A stretch of 64,000 nucleotides of DNA from an uncultured Alistipes sp. (GCA_910584485.1 CAJUAV010000006.1:68224-132223); one strand, 5' to 3'. Positions 1 to 8,966 are shown, counted from the first letter of the stretch. The notes: generated from the sequence alone by a model not told the origin. Numbers and translations are program-made.

Positions 1-663
1 ATCGGCAAGGGCGAGGTCGTCTGGACGATCAACCTCCAGGACGTCGCCATCCTGGGCCGTCTGGTCCGCGAGGGACGCGTCGACATGACCCGCACGATCG
101 CCGTGGCGGGTTCGGAGGTCGCCGAGCCGCAGTACGTCCGCATCGTCGCGGGCGCCCGCATCGATTCGATCCTCGCGGGGCGGATCCGTCCGCAGGCCGC
201 GGGCGATCGGGTGCGCATCATCTCGGGCAACGTGCTGACGGGCGCGAAGCGCTCGACGGAGGAGTTCACGGGCTTCTACCACCACATGCTGACGGTGATC
301 CCCGAGGGCGACAAGTACGAGCTCTTCGGCTGGATGCTGCCGCGTCTGAAGAAGTTCTCCGTGTCGCGCGCCTACTTCTCGTGGCTCTTCCCGAAGCGGC
401 AGTACCGCCTCGATACGAACCTCAACGGCGGCGAGCGTCCGTTCGTCGTCACGGGGCTCTACGAGCAGTACCTGCCGATGGACATTTACCCGATGTATCT
501 GCTGAAGGCCTGCATGGCGGGCGACATCGACAAGATGGAGAACCTCGGCATCTACGAGGTGACGGAGGAGGATTTCGCCCTCTGCGAGTTCGTCGATCCG
601 TCGAAGATCGAGATCCAGCAGGTGATTCGGGACGGTATTAACTTAATGATCAAGGAGGCATAA
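1..663 (+). CDS. nqrA: Na+-translocating NADH:quinone reductase subunit A, C-terminal part
   Basis: The frame is open from base 1, so the gene begins before the window and only about 220 C-terminal residues are seen. NqrA is the peripheral cytoplasmic subunit of the six-subunit Na+-NQR, which oxidises NADH, reduces quinone and exports Na+. The identification rests on C-terminal family similarity (segments such as GWMLPRLKKFSVSRAY and LPMDIYPMYLLKACMAGDI) and on the following genes, which are nqrB to nqrF in canonical order. The stop codon lies 3 bases before the nqrB start, indicating tight co-transcription. Nothing in the visible part looks broken. Confidence 0.96.
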   Translation: MGKGEVVWTINLQDVAILGRLVREGRVDMTRTIAVAGSEVAEPQYVRIVAGARIDSILAGRIRPQAAGDRVRIISGNVLTGAKRSTEEFTGFYHHMLTVIPEGDKYELFGWMLPRLKKFSVSRAYFSWLFPKRQYRLDTNLNGGERPFVVTGLYEQYLPMDIYPMYLLKACMAGDIDKMENLGIYEVTEEDFALCEFVDPSKIEIQQVIRDGINLMIKEA

Positions 664-666
664 GCG

Positions 667-1797
667 ATGAGCGCATTGAGAAATTATGTAGACAAGCTGA
701 AGCCGACCTTCTCCGCAGGAGGCAGGTTGAGCTTCCTCGCCTCGACCTTCGAGGCGTTCGAGACGTTCCTCTTCGTGCCGAACACGACCACGACGCGGGG
801 CGCCCACATCCGCGACTGCAACGACATGAAGCGTACGATGATCGTCGTCGTGACGGCCCTCATCCCCGCCTTCCTCTTCGGTTGCTACAACACCGGCCTT
901 CAGGTGCACCTCGAGGGCTTCACGGCCTTCCTCTACGGTCTGCTGCGCATCCTGCCGATGCTCTGCGTCTCGTACGTCGTCGGTCTGGCCATCGAGTTCT
1001 ATTTCGCCCAGGTCCGCGGCCACGAGGTGAACGAGGGCTTCCTCGTCACGGGCTTCCTCATCCCGCTCATCATGCCCGTCTCGACTCCGCTCTGGATCGT
1101 CGCCCTGGCGACGGCCTTCGCCGTGGTCTTCGGCAAGGAGGTCTTCGGCGGCACGGGCATGAACGTCTTCAATCCCGCGCTGCTGGCGCGCGTCTTCGTC
1201 TTCTTCGCCTACACGACCCAGATTTCGGGCGAGCAGGTGTGGTACTCGGACTGGAAGATGCTCGGCGCACAGGTCGACGGCGTCTCGGGCGCCACGGCGC
1301 TCGAACGGCTCGCCGTGTCGGGCAACGACATGGGCTTCTCGGCGCTGGACGCCTTCCTGGGCTTCATCCCGGGTTCGTTCGGCGAAACCTCGACCTTGGC
1401 GATCCTTATCGGCGCCGCCCTGCTGCTCTACACGGGCATCGCCTCGTGGCGCACGATGGTTTCGGTCTTCGTCGGCGGTCTGGCGATGGGGTACGTGTTC
1501 CAGTGGTGCGGCGTGACGGCCTATCCCGCCTGGTGGCACCTCATTATCGGCGGCTTCGCCTTCGGTGCCGTCTTCATGGCGACCGATCCCGTCACCTCGG
1601 CGCAGACGAATACGGGCAAGTACATCGTCGGTCTGATGACGGGTGCGCTGGCCGTGCTGATCCGCGTCGTGAACCCCGCCTACCCCGAGGGCATGATGCT
1701 GGCGATCCTCTTCATGAACGCAGCCGCGCCGCTGGTGGACTATTTCGTGGTCGAGGCCAACATCGCCCGCCGCAAGAAGCGTGTGAAAACCAACTAA
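667..1797 (+). CDS. nqrB: Na+-translocating NADH:quinone reductase subunit B
   Basis: This 376-residue integral membrane protein is one of the two subunits that carry a covalently bound FMN. It starts 3 bases after the nqrA stop. Multiple long hydrophobic helices follow a cytoplasmic N-terminus. The motif VSGATALERL near residue 208 matches the family site where FMN is attached to the threonine through a phosphoester bond. It belongs to the Na+ pump that energises the inner membrane in Bacteroidales. Length is slightly below the roughly 410 residues of Vibrio NqrB. Confidence 0.97.
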   Translation: MSALRNYVDKLKPTFSAGGRLSFLASTFEAFETFLFVPNTTTTRGAHIRDCNDMKRTMIVVVTALIPAFLFGCYNTGLQVHLEGFTAFLYGLLRILPMLCVSYVVGLAIEFYFAQVRGHEVNEGFLVTGFLIPLIMPVSTPLWIVALATAFAVVFGKEVFGGTGMNVFNPALLARVFVFFAYTTQISGEQVWYSDWKMLGAQVDGVSGATALERLAVSGNDMGFSALDAFLGFIPGSFGETSTLAILIGAALLLYTGIASWRTMVSVFVGGLAMGYVFQWCGVTAYPAWWHLIIGGFAFGAVFMATDPVTSAQTNTGKYIVGLMTGALAVLIRVVNPAYPEGMMLAILFMNAAAPLVDYFVVEANIARRKKRVKTN

Positions 1798-1809
1798 TTC
1801 CGAAGCGGT

Positions 1810-2535
1810 ATGAACAAGAACAGTAACACCTATATCGTCATTTACGCGACGGCGATGGTCGTCGTCGTGGCGACGCTGCTGGCCGTGGCCGCCATGGCGC
1901 TCAAATCGCGGCAGGAGGCCAACATGCTCAACGAAAAGAAGGAGGCGATCCTGCAGTCGCTCTCGGCCGTCGACCGCGACTACGACGCCTTCGTCGAGGC
2001 CTATGCCGTTGACGCCGAAGGGGCGAAGATCGCATCCGTCACCCCCGACGCGGCGCTGCAGCTGCTCTTCGACCTGAAGGGCGCCTTCGCCGCTGGGACC
2101 TATCCCGTCTTCGAGGCCGAGGACGGCCGTATCGTGCTGCCCGTCACGGGTTCGGGTCTGTGGGGCCCGATCTGGGGCTATGTGGCGCTGGAACAGGACA
2201 TGAACACGATCGCGGGCGTCGTCTTCGGACACCAGGGCGAGACCCCGGGTCTGGGCGCCGAGATCGCCACCCCCAAGCACCAGGCCCTCTACGCGGGCAA
2301 GCGCCTCTTCGAGGGCGACGCCTTCGTCTCGGTCGTGCTGCGCAAGGGCGGTGCGAAGGATCCCGCACACGAGGTGGACGCCATCACGGGCGGCACGAAG
2401 ACCTCGGACGGCGTGACGGCGATGCTGCGCGAGAGCCTGGGGGCCTATGCGCCGCTGCTCGCCGCGAAGCGTTCGGCCGAAGCCGCTTCGGACGCTTCGG
2501 AGTGTGAAACGAATAATGCTGAAAACCATGAGTAA
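1810..2535 (+). CDS. nqrC: Na+-translocating NADH:quinone reductase subunit C
   Basis: NqrC, 241 residues, has one N-terminal transmembrane helix (about residues 8-30) and a periplasmic FMN-binding domain. The motif ITGGTKTSDGV near residue 195 corresponds to the family S(G/A)T motif whose threonine carries the second covalent FMN, here as GGT rather than the common SGAT. The last codons overlap the nqrD start by 8 bases, so translation is probably coupled. Flavin transferase ApbE, needed for FMN attachment, is not in this window. Confidence 0.96.
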   Translation: MNKNSNTYIVIYATAMVVVVATLLAVAAMALKSRQEANMLNEKKEAILQSLSAVDRDYDAFVEAYAVDAEGAKIASVTPDAALQLLFDLKGAFAAGTYPVFEAEDGRIVLPVTGSGLWGPIWGYVALEQDMNTIAGVVFGHQGETPGLGAEIATPKHQALYAGKRLFEGDAFVSVVLRKGGAKDPAHEVDAITGGTKTSDGVTAMLRESLGAYAPLLAAKRSAEAASDASECETNNAENHE

Positions 2536-3181
2536 GGAGAAAGAGCCGATCTTTTCGGCGAAAAATCTGAAATATCTGACGGGTCCCTTCTCGGCGAACA
2601 ATCCGGTCATCGTCCAGATCCTCGGCATCTGCTCGGCGCTGGCCGTCACGGTGCAGCTCAAGCCCGCGATCGTCATGGCGCTCTCCGTCACGGCCGTCAC
2701 GGCCTTTTCGAACCTCGTCATGTCGCTGCTGCGCAACGGCGTGCCGTCGCGCATCCGCATCATCGTCCAGCTGGTGGTCATCGCCGCGCTGGTGATCCTC
2801 GTCGACCAGGTGCTGAAGGCCTACGTCTACGACGTCTCGAAGCAGCTGTCCGTCTACGTCGGTCTGATTATCACGAACTGCATCGTCATGGGCCGCGTCG
2901 AGGCCTTCGCGCTGGGCAACAAGCCCTGGCCCGCCTTCCTCGACGGTATCGGCAACGGTCTGGGCTACGGCCTGATCCTCGTCGTGGTCGCCTTCTTCCG
3001 CGAGCTCTTCGGTTCGGGCACCCTCTTCGGGCTGCGCGTCGTTCCCGAGAGCTGGTACATGGCCGAGGGCGGCTTCTACGCCAACAACGGTCTGATGCTC
3101 TTCCCGCCGATGGCGCTGATCATCGTCGGCTGCATCATCTGGATCCACCGTTCGCGCAACAAGGACTTACAGGAAAAATAG
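2528..3181 (+). CDS. nqrD: Na+-translocating NADH:quinone reductase subunit D
   Basis: NqrD is a six-helix membrane subunit related to RnfE. The start is placed at the ATG overlapping the nqrC stop (ATGAGTAA), giving 217 residues beginning MSKEKEPIFSAK, close to the family length of about 210. An upstream in-frame ATG at 2516 and a longer open frame from 2447 lie inside nqrC and are less likely. With NqrE it forms the membrane core that carries a Fe-S centre and takes part in Na+ translocation. Confidence 0.96.
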   Translation: MSKEKEPIFSAKNLKYLTGPFSANNPVIVQILGICSALAVTVQLKPAIVMALSVTAVTAFSNLVMSLLRNGVPSRIRIIVQLVVIAALVILVDQVLKAYVYDVSKQLSVYVGLIITNCIVMGRVEAFALGNKPWPAFLDGIGNGLGYGLILVVVAFFRELFGSGTLFGLRVVPESWYMAEGGFYANNGLMLFPPMALIIVGCIIWIHRSRNKDLQEK

Positions 3182-3192
3182 GAGGGTAGCGT

Positions 3193-3801
3193 ATGGAAAC
3201 ACTGAATATCTTTATCCGCTCGATCTTCATCGACAACATGGTCTTCGCCTTCTTCTTCGGCATGTGCTCCTACATCGCCGTTTCGAAGAACGTCAAGACG
3301 GCCCTCGGCCTGGGTGCCGCGGTCACCTTCGTGCAGGTGATGACCGTGCCCCTGAACTATCTGCTCTACAACTACGTGCTCAAGGCGAACGCCCTGGTCG
3401 AGGGGGTCGATTTGAGCTTCCTTACCTTCATCGTCTTCATCGCGACGATCGCCGCTTTCGTGCAGCTCGTCGAGATGATCGTCGAGAAGTTCTCGCCGAC
3501 GCTCTACAGCCAGCTGGGTATCTTCCTGCCGCTGATCGCCGTGAACTGCGCCATCATGGGCGGTTCGCTCTTCATGCAGCAGAAGGTCGACGGCGGGCAG
3601 CTCGCGAGCCTCTGGCAGTCGATCGTCTACGGTCTGGGCTCGGGTCTGGGCTGGTGGCTGGCGATCGTCATGATGGCCGCCATCCGCGAGAAGACGACCT
3701 ATTCGCACATTCCCGCGGCACTGAAGGGCCCCGGCATCGCCTTCATCATCACGGGTTTGATGGGTATCGCCTTCATGATCTTCTCGGGTATCCAGTTATA
3801 A
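3193..3801 (+). CDS. nqrE: Na+-translocating NADH:quinone reductase subunit E
   Basis: NqrE, 202 residues, is a six-helix membrane subunit paralogous to NqrD with inverted topology. Recognisable segments include FFGMCSYIAVSKNVKTALGL and LPLIAVNCAIMGGSLF, which hold the conserved cysteines shared with RnfA. A good purine-rich ribosome-binding stretch (AGGAGGGTAGCG) precedes the ATG by a few bases, unusual in this window, where most starts lack a Shine-Dalgarno sequence. It sits 11 bases after nqrD. Confidence 0.97.
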   Translation: METLNIFIRSIFIDNMVFAFFFGMCSYIAVSKNVKTALGLGAAVTFVQVMTVPLNYLLYNYVLKANALVEGVDLSFLTFIVFIATIAAFVQLVEMIVEKFSPTLYSQLGIFLPLIAVNCAIMGGSLFMQQKVDGGQLASLWQSIVYGLGSGLGWWLAIVMMAAIREKTTYSHIPAALKGPGIAFIITGLMGIAFMIFSGIQL

Positions 3802-3826
3802 CCTTTAAAAAGAGACAAGGAACAAC

Positions 3827-5089
3827 ATGGAATTGACAATTATCGTTGCAATCGTCGCCTTCCTGGCGGTCACCCTCGTGCTGGTGGGGCTGCTGCTCTT
3901 TGCGAAGGCGAAACTGACCTCGTCGGGCGATGTCACGATCGACATCAACGACGGCGAAAAGGTCTTCACGGCCGCGAGCGGCTCGACGCTGCTCTCGACG
4001 CTGGCCGACAACAAGGTCTTCCTGCCTTCGGCCTGCGGCGGCGGCGGCGCCTGCGGCATGTGCAAGTGCCAGGTGATGGAGGGCGGCGGCGAGCTGCTGC
4101 CCACCGAAACGGGCTTCATCTCGCGCAAGATGGCCAAGGAGCACTGGCGTCTGGGCTGCCAGGTCAAGGTGAAGGAGAACATGAAGATCCGCGTACCCGA
4201 GGCGGTGCTCGGCGTGAAGAAATGGGAGTGCACGGTGGTCTCGAACCGCAACATCTCGACCTTCCTCAAGGAGTTCGTCGTGAAGCTGCCCGAGGGCGAG
4301 CACCTTAAGTTCCGCAGCGGCGGCTACATCCAGATCGACATTCCGCAGTACGACCAAATCAAGTTCTCGGACATGGAGATCGACGAACAGTTCCGCGCCG
4401 ACTGGGACAAGTTCAAGATGTGGGATCTGGTGACGAAGAACCCCGAACCCACCTTCCGCGCCTACTCGATGGCCAACCACCCCGCCGAGGGCAACATCAT
4501 CATGCTCAACATCCGCATCGCGACCCCTCCGTTCGATCGCGTGAACGGCGGCTTCATGAAGGTGAACCCGGGTATCTGCTCGTCGTACATCTTCTCGCGC
4601 AAGCCGGGCGACAAGGTGACCATTTCGGGCCCCTACGGCGAGTTCTTCCTCCCCGACGACCTCTCGGAGAAGCAGGAGCTGATCTTCATCGGCGGCGGTG
4701 CGGGCATGGCGCCGATGCGCAGCCACATCATGCACCTTTTCAAGACCGAGAAGACGTCGCGTCCCGTCTCGTTCTGGTACGGTGCGCGTGCGCTGAAGGA
4801 GGCGCCCTACCTCGAGGAGTACCGGCAGATCGAACGGGATTTCCCCAACTTCAAGTTCAACCTGGCGCTCGACCGTCCCGATCCCGAGGCGGATGCCGCA
4901 GGGGTTCCCTACACGGCGGGCTTCGTGCACAACGTGCTCTACGAGAACTACCTGAAGAACCATGAGGATCCCGAGGGCTGCATCTATCTCATGTGCGGAC
5001 CTCCGATGATGATCCAGTCGGTCGTCAAGATGCTCGACTCGCTCGGCGTACCGCCCGAGAACATTCTCTACGACAATTTCGGTTCGTAA
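3827..5089 (+). CDS. nqrF: Na+-translocating NADH:quinone reductase subunit F
   Basis: NqrF, 420 residues, is the electron-entry subunit. An N-terminal membrane anchor (about residues 4-27) is followed by a ferredoxin-like 2Fe-2S domain with C70, C76, C79 and C111 in the C-x5-C-x2-C pattern. A ferredoxin-reductase FAD domain comes next (motif RAYSMAN), then an NADH-binding domain with GGGAGMAPMRS and a C-terminal CGPPMM motif. It takes hydride from NADH and passes electrons through FAD and the iron-sulphur centre. It is the last gene of the nqr operon and is followed by a strong terminator. Confidence 0.97.
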   Translation: MELTIIVAIVAFLAVTLVLVGLLLFAKAKLTSSGDVTIDINDGEKVFTAASGSTLLSTLADNKVFLPSACGGGGACGMCKCQVMEGGGELLPTETGFISRKMAKEHWRLGCQVKVKENMKIRVPEAVLGVKKWECTVVSNRNISTFLKEFVVKLPEGEHLKFRSGGYIQIDIPQYDQIKFSDMEIDEQFRADWDKFKMWDLVTKNPEPTFRAYSMANHPAEGNIIMLNIRIATPPFDRVNGGFMKVNPGICSSYIFSRKPGDKVTISGPYGEFFLPDDLSEKQELIFIGGGAGMAPMRSHIMHLFKTEKTSRPVSFWYGARALKEAPYLEEYRQIERDFPNFKFNLALDRPDPEADAAGVPYTAGFVHNVLYENYLKNHEDPEGCIYLMCGPPMMIQSVVKMLDSLGVPPENILYDNFGS

Positions 5090-5106
5090 ACCGATCCGTG
5101 TCGACG

Positions 5107-5148
5107 AAAAAATCCCCCGAAACCCAATCGGTTTCGGGGGATTTTTTC
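5107..5148. terminator. Bidirectional intrinsic terminator between nqrF and nrdG
   Basis: A long perfect stem (AAAAAATCCCCCGAAAC pairing with GTTTCGGGGGATTTTTT) has a 7-base loop and A/T tracts on both sides. It can terminate the nqr operon and the convergent nrdDG operon. Confidence 0.93.
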
Positions 5149-5188
5149 GTTGTCGGGCGGATGGGCGGTGCGGGCGCCCCTCCCTTGT

Positions 5189-5698
5189 CTACAGCGGCTC
5201 GAAAAGCACCGTTTCGCCCTGCGCGAGCGAGCGGCGGACGTCGACGAGCCGCTGGTTGCGGCTGCCGCGGAAGCGGAGCGTCGTATCGCGCTCGGCCTCG
5301 ACGAAGGGGCCGTCGACCACCACGTCGCACAGCTCGGCGAGGGCCCTGCGGGCGGGGTGTCGCAGCAGCTCCTCGAAGCGGTAGCCCGTGTAGCACCAGA
5401 TCGTGTAGGGGGTCTCGGCGCGCAGGCGCCGCGCCAGCGCCGTGAAGCCCTCGGGGTGCAGCATCGGGTCGCCGCCCGTGAAGGTGACGTTCATCTCCGC
5501 CTCGACGATGCGGTCGAAGAGCTCGTCCGTCGCGATCGCCTCGCCGCCCCGCTCGTCCCACGACTGCGGGTTGTGGCACCCCGGGCAGCGGTTCTCGCAC
5601 CCCGCGCAGTAGATCGAGGTGCGCAGCCCGACCCCGTCGACCGACGTGCCGTAACGGATGTCGAGCACGCGGATGCTATTTGTGGACGACGCGGTCAT
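5189..5698 (-). CDS. nrdG: Anaerobic ribonucleoside-triphosphate reductase activating protein
   Basis: NrdG is the radical SAM activase that generates the glycyl radical on NrdD. The motif CENRCPGC gives the C-x3-C-x2-C ligands of the 4Fe-4S cluster, preceded by another cysteine (CAGC). The segment TFTGGDPMLHPEG matches the radical SAM GGDP region. The start is the ATG at 5698, overlapping the last 23 bases of nrdD and giving 169 residues, typical for the family. A longer in-frame extension inside nrdD is not needed. The overlap implies translational coupling with nrdD. Confidence 0.95.
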   Translation of the reverse strand: MTASSTNSIRVLDIRYGTSVDGVGLRTSIYCAGCENRCPGCHNPQSWDERGGEAIATDELFDRIVEAEMNVTFTGGDPMLHPEGFTALARRLRAETPYTIWCYTGYRFEELLRHPARRALAELCDVVVDGPFVEAERDTTLRFRGSRNQRLVDVRRSLAQGETVLFEPL

Positions 5699-7883
5699 GG
5701 AGTTCCGCCAGCTTGGCCTGGTTCCAGCGTTCGGTCGTGCCCACGAGGTAGCCCGTGATGCGCTGCAGGCGGTCGATCGCTTCGCTGCCGCAGCGGGGGC
5801 AGCGGTCGAGCGTCTCCTGTGCATCCTCGTAGCCGCACGTCATGCAGCGGTTGCGGTTGTGGTTCACCGAGCAGTAGCCGATGTCGTACTTGTCGAGCAG
5901 GTCGACGATATCCATGATCGCCTGCGGATTGTGGGTGGCGTCGCCGTCGATCTCGACGTAGAAGATGTGGCCGCCGCGCGTCAGTTCGTGATAGGGCGCC
6001 TCGATTTCGGCCTTGTGCTTGGGCGAGCACTTGTAGTAGACGGGCACGTGGTTCGAGTTCGTGTAGTAGATCTTGTCCGTGATGCCGGGCAGCTCGCCGA
6101 ATTTCTTGCGGTCGATGCGCGTGAAGCGCCCCGAAAGCCCCTCGGCGGGGGTGGCCAGCACGCTGAAATTGTGGCCGTAGCGCTCCGAGAACTCGTTGGC
6201 GCGGTCGCGCATGTAGGTCACGATGCGCAACCCCAGCTCCTGCGCCTCGGCGCTCTCGCCGTGGTGTTTGCCCGTGAGGGCGATCAGACACTCGGCCAGT
6301 CCGATAAAGCCGATGCCGAGCGTACCCTGGTTGATGACGCGCTCGACGCGGTCGTTCGGTCCGAGTTGCTCGCTGCCCGTCCAGAGCGACGACATGAGCA
6401 GCGGGAACTGCTTCGCGAGGGCCGTCTTCTGGAAATCGTAGCGGTCGCAGAGCTGTCTGGCGGTCACCTCCAGCAGCTCGTCGAGCTTGGCGAAGAAGCG
6501 TTCGATGCGCAGCGCGCGATCCTCGATGTGCATGCACTCGATGGCCAGGCGGACGATGTTGATCGTCGAGAAGGAGAGGTTTCCGCGCCCCACGGAGCTC
6601 TTTTCGCCGAAGCGGTTCTCGAAGACGCGCGTGCGGCAGCCCATCGTCGCCACCTCGTAGAGGTAGCGTTTCGGGTCGTCGGCGCGCCACTTTTCGTGGC
6701 GGTTGAACGAGGCGTCGAGGTTGACGAAGTTGGGGAAGAAGCGGCGGGCCGCCACCTTGCAGGCGAAGCGGTAGAGGTCGTAGTTGCGGTCCTCGGGCAG
6801 GTAGCTTACGCCGCGCTTCTTCTTCCAGATCTGGATCGGGAAGATGGCCGTCGAGCCGCCGCCGACCCCTTCGTAGGTCGACTGGAGCAGCTCGCGGATG
6901 ACGCAGCGCCCCTCGGCCGAGGTGTCGGTGCCGTAGTTGATCGAGGAGAAGACCACCTGGTTGCCGCCGCGCGAGTGGATCGTGTTCATGTTGTGGATGA
7001 AGGCCTCCATCGACTGGTGGACGCGGTTCACAGTGCGGTTGACGGCGTGCTGCTTCAGCCGCTCGTCGCCCTGCAGGAAGTCGAGGTCGCGCGTCAGGTA
7101 GTCGTCGACGGGGGCATCGTAGAGGTGTTTCAGGTCGAGCCCCGTGAGCTGCTCGATCGTCTTGACCTCCTCGATGTAGCTGCGGCGCACGTAGGGGGCC
7201 AGGTAGAAGTCGAAGGCGGGGATCGCCTGACCGCCGTGCATCTCGTTCTGGACGGTCTCCATCGAGATGCAGGCCATGATGCTGGCCGTCTCGATGCGCT
7301 TCGTGGGGCGCGACTCGCCGTGCCCCGCCACGAAGCCGTGCTCGAGGATACGGTCCAGCGGGTGCTGGATGCAGGTGAGCGACTTGGTGGGGTAGTAGTC
7401 CTTGTCGTGGATGTGGAGGTAGTTGTTGCGCAGCGCCCAGACGGTATCCTCCGACAGCAGGTAGTCGTCGACGAAGGGTTTGGTGCTCTCGGAGGCGAAT
7501 TTCATCATCATGCCCGCGGGGGTGTCGGCGTTCATGTTGGCGTTTTCGCGCGTCACGTCGCTGTTCTTCGCCTCGACGATTTCGAGGAAGACCTCGCGCG
7601 TCTTCGCCTTGCGGGCGATGCTGCGGCGGTTGCGGTAGGCGATGTAGCTGCGGGCCACCTCCTTGCGGGGCGAGTTCATCAGCTCCAGCTCGACCATGTC
7701 CTGGATCTCCTCGACCGACGACTGTTCGCGGCCGCGGTACTCGATGCGGTCCACGATCTGGTGGAGCAGCGTTTCGTCTTCGCCCTGCTCGGTGGTGAGC
7801 ATGGCCTTGCGCACGGCGGCTGCGATCTTCTCGCGATTGAAGCCGACGATGCGTCCGTCTCGTTTGACTACCGTCTGTATCAT
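5676..7883 (-). CDS. nrdD: Anaerobic (class III) ribonucleoside-triphosphate reductase
   Basis: NrdD reduces ribonucleoside triphosphates to deoxyribonucleotides using an oxygen-sensitive glycyl radical. The 735-residue protein starts at MIQTVVKRDGRIVGFN. An N-terminal ATP-cone (about residues 1-90) is followed by the catalytic barrel. Near the C-terminus lies a four-cysteine zinc site (CMTCGY and CPRCGS) and the glycyl-radical motif RITGYL. The upstream in-frame extension to 8060 runs through the leader and is rejected. The gene is read from a cobalamin riboswitch and overlaps nrdG. Confidence 0.96.
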   Translation of the reverse strand: MIQTVVKRDGRIVGFNREKIAAAVRKAMLTTEQGEDETLLHQIVDRIEYRGREQSSVEEIQDMVELELMNSPRKEVARSYIAYRNRRSIARKAKTREVFLEIVEAKNSDVTRENANMNADTPAGMMMKFASESTKPFVDDYLLSEDTVWALRNNYLHIHDKDYYPTKSLTCIQHPLDRILEHGFVAGHGESRPTKRIETASIMACISMETVQNEMHGGQAIPAFDFYLAPYVRRSYIEEVKTIEQLTGLDLKHLYDAPVDDYLTRDLDFLQGDERLKQHAVNRTVNRVHQSMEAFIHNMNTIHSRGGNQVVFSSINYGTDTSAEGRCVIRELLQSTYEGVGGGSTAIFPIQIWKKKRGVSYLPEDRNYDLYRFACKVAARRFFPNFVNLDASFNRHEKWRADDPKRYLYEVATMGCRTRVFENRFGEKSSVGRGNLSFSTINIVRLAIECMHIEDRALRIERFFAKLDELLEVTARQLCDRYDFQKTALAKQFPLLMSSLWTGSEQLGPNDRVERVINQGTLGIGFIGLAECLIALTGKHHGESAEAQELGLRIVTYMRDRANEFSERYGHNFSVLATPAEGLSGRFTRIDRKKFGELPGITDKIYYTNSNHVPVYYKCSPKHKAEIEAPYHELTRGGHIFYVEIDGDATHNPQAIMDIVDLLDKYDIGYCSVNHNRNRCMTCGYEDAQETLDRCPRCGSEAIDRLQRITGYLVGTTERWNQAKLAELHDRVVHK

Positions 7884-8035
7884 AATATAAGTATGTTTTG
7901 TCTTGCTTGCGCGGCGTATTCCGACGATGCACCCGCCGCTGCCGAAGGCGGCTCCGATCCCGACTGCGGGAGGGGGAGAGGCGGATGGCCGGCCGGAGCT
8001 CTTGGTTCCCGAGAGCATCCGTCGTGGAAGGTTGG

Positions 8036-8215
8036 GGGCAGGTCTTCTGACTCGTTCCATCCGCTGCCGTCTTCCCGCCCGCCGGGCGGCGGACAGTGAC
8101 CATCGAAGAGCGCGGACTGGGAGCGGAACTTACAGCTACGGGCATAGTTCCGGATTCGCACCGGATTCCCTTTTCAGGCGCGGCGGTCCGTTTCCCGCCG
8201 TGCACACCCTAAACC
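8036..8215 (-). promoter_or_regulatory. Cobalamin (B12) riboswitch upstream of nrdDG
   Basis: Read on the minus strand, the leader carries hallmark class-I cobalamin riboswitch segments: GGGAATCCGGTGCGAATCCG, then the B12-box-like GCCCGTAGCTGTAAG, then GTCAGAAGACCTGCC near the 3' end. The layout and about 180-base length match the family. It ends about 150 bases before the nrdD start. No clear intrinsic terminator is visible in that gap, so control may act on translation initiation. Binding of adenosylcobalamin would normally repress the downstream gene. Confidence 0.93.
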
Positions 8216-8219
8216 GCTA

Positions 8220-8227
8220 CAATATTA
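8220..8227 (-). promoter_or_regulatory. Probable -7 element of the riboswitch-nrdDG promoter
   Basis: On the minus strand TAATATTG, one mismatch from TAnnTTTG, lies just upstream of the predicted riboswitch 5' end. The inferred transcript start near 8216 agrees with the riboswitch boundary. No clear -33 box is seen. Confidence 0.45.
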
Positions 8228-8363
8228 CGACATTTTTTTCGGATTGCGCTCGCCTGCCGCCGAAAAGTTATGAACATCTTTCCACAATGCGGGCGGGAGG
8301 GCGGCAGGGAGGGGATGACAAAGAAATCGAATCGGCGGGTGTTCGGATCCGCCGATTTCGTCG

Positions 8364-8371
8364 TATCTTTG
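8364..8371 (+). promoter_or_regulatory. -7 promoter element of the HAD hydrolase gene
   Basis: TATCTTTG fits the Bacteroidetes -7 consensus and ends only 4 bases before the ATG at 8376. The predicted transcription start falls on or next to the start codon, so the message may be leaderless. Confidence 0.6.
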
Positions 8372-8375
8372 TGTC

Positions 8376-8966
8376 ATGAAAAACATCGTCTTCGATCTCG
8401 GGCAGGTGCTCTTCAAGCGCGACCCGGGAAAATGCACTCCCGAATTCATCGCCTTCTTCCGCTTCATCCGTTCGCAGCAGCTGCCCGCTTTTTGGAACGA
8501 GTACGATCGGGGAACCCTCTCCTACGAAGAGGTGATCGGGGAACTGTGCCGCCACAACGCGTGCGAGCGCGCCGTCGCCGAGGAGCATCTGCGGACGGCC
8601 ATCGATCGTCAGGAGCCCGTGCGGGCGACGGAGCGGCTGATCGGCGAGCTGAAAGCGGCGGGGTACAGGCTCTACGTGCTTTCGAACATGTCGCGCGAGT
8701 TCATCGACTTTTTGCGGCGCTTCCCCGTCTACGGCCTCTTCGACGGCGAGGTCGTTTCGTGCGAGGAGGGGCTCTGCAAACCCGAGCCCGCCATCTATCG
8801 GCTGCTGCTCGACCGCTACGGCCTCGATCCTTCGCAGACGCTCTTTACCGACGACCGCCCCGACAACATCGAAGCGGCCCGCGCGGTCGGGATGCATGCC
8901 GTGCTCTTCGATGCGCACGATCCCGAGGCGACCTGCGACGAACTGCGGCGGATGCTGCTGTCGTAA
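8376..8966 (+). CDS. HAD-superfamily hydrolase (YihX-like phosphatase)
   Basis: The 196-residue protein has the HAD motifs in order: motif I FDLGQVL with the nucleophilic aspartate (the second aspartate is replaced by glycine, as in the YihX and haloacid dehalogenase branches), motif II VLSNMS, motif III lysine in CKPEPAIY, and motif IV FTDDRPDNIEAA. A helical cap lies between motifs I and II. It is probably a cytoplasmic sugar-phosphate or FMN-type phosphatase; the substrate cannot be read from sequence. It stands alone, divergent from the riboswitch-nrdDG unit. Confidence 0.88.
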   Translation: MKNIVFDLGQVLFKRDPGKCTPEFIAFFRFIRSQQLPAFWNEYDRGTLSYEEVIGELCRHNACERAVAEEHLRTAIDRQEPVRATERLIGELKAAGYRLYVLSNMSREFIDFLRRFPVYGLFDGEVVSCEEGLCKPEPAIYRLLLDRYGLDPSQTLFTDDRPDNIEAARAVGMHAVLFDAHDPEATCDELRRMLLS

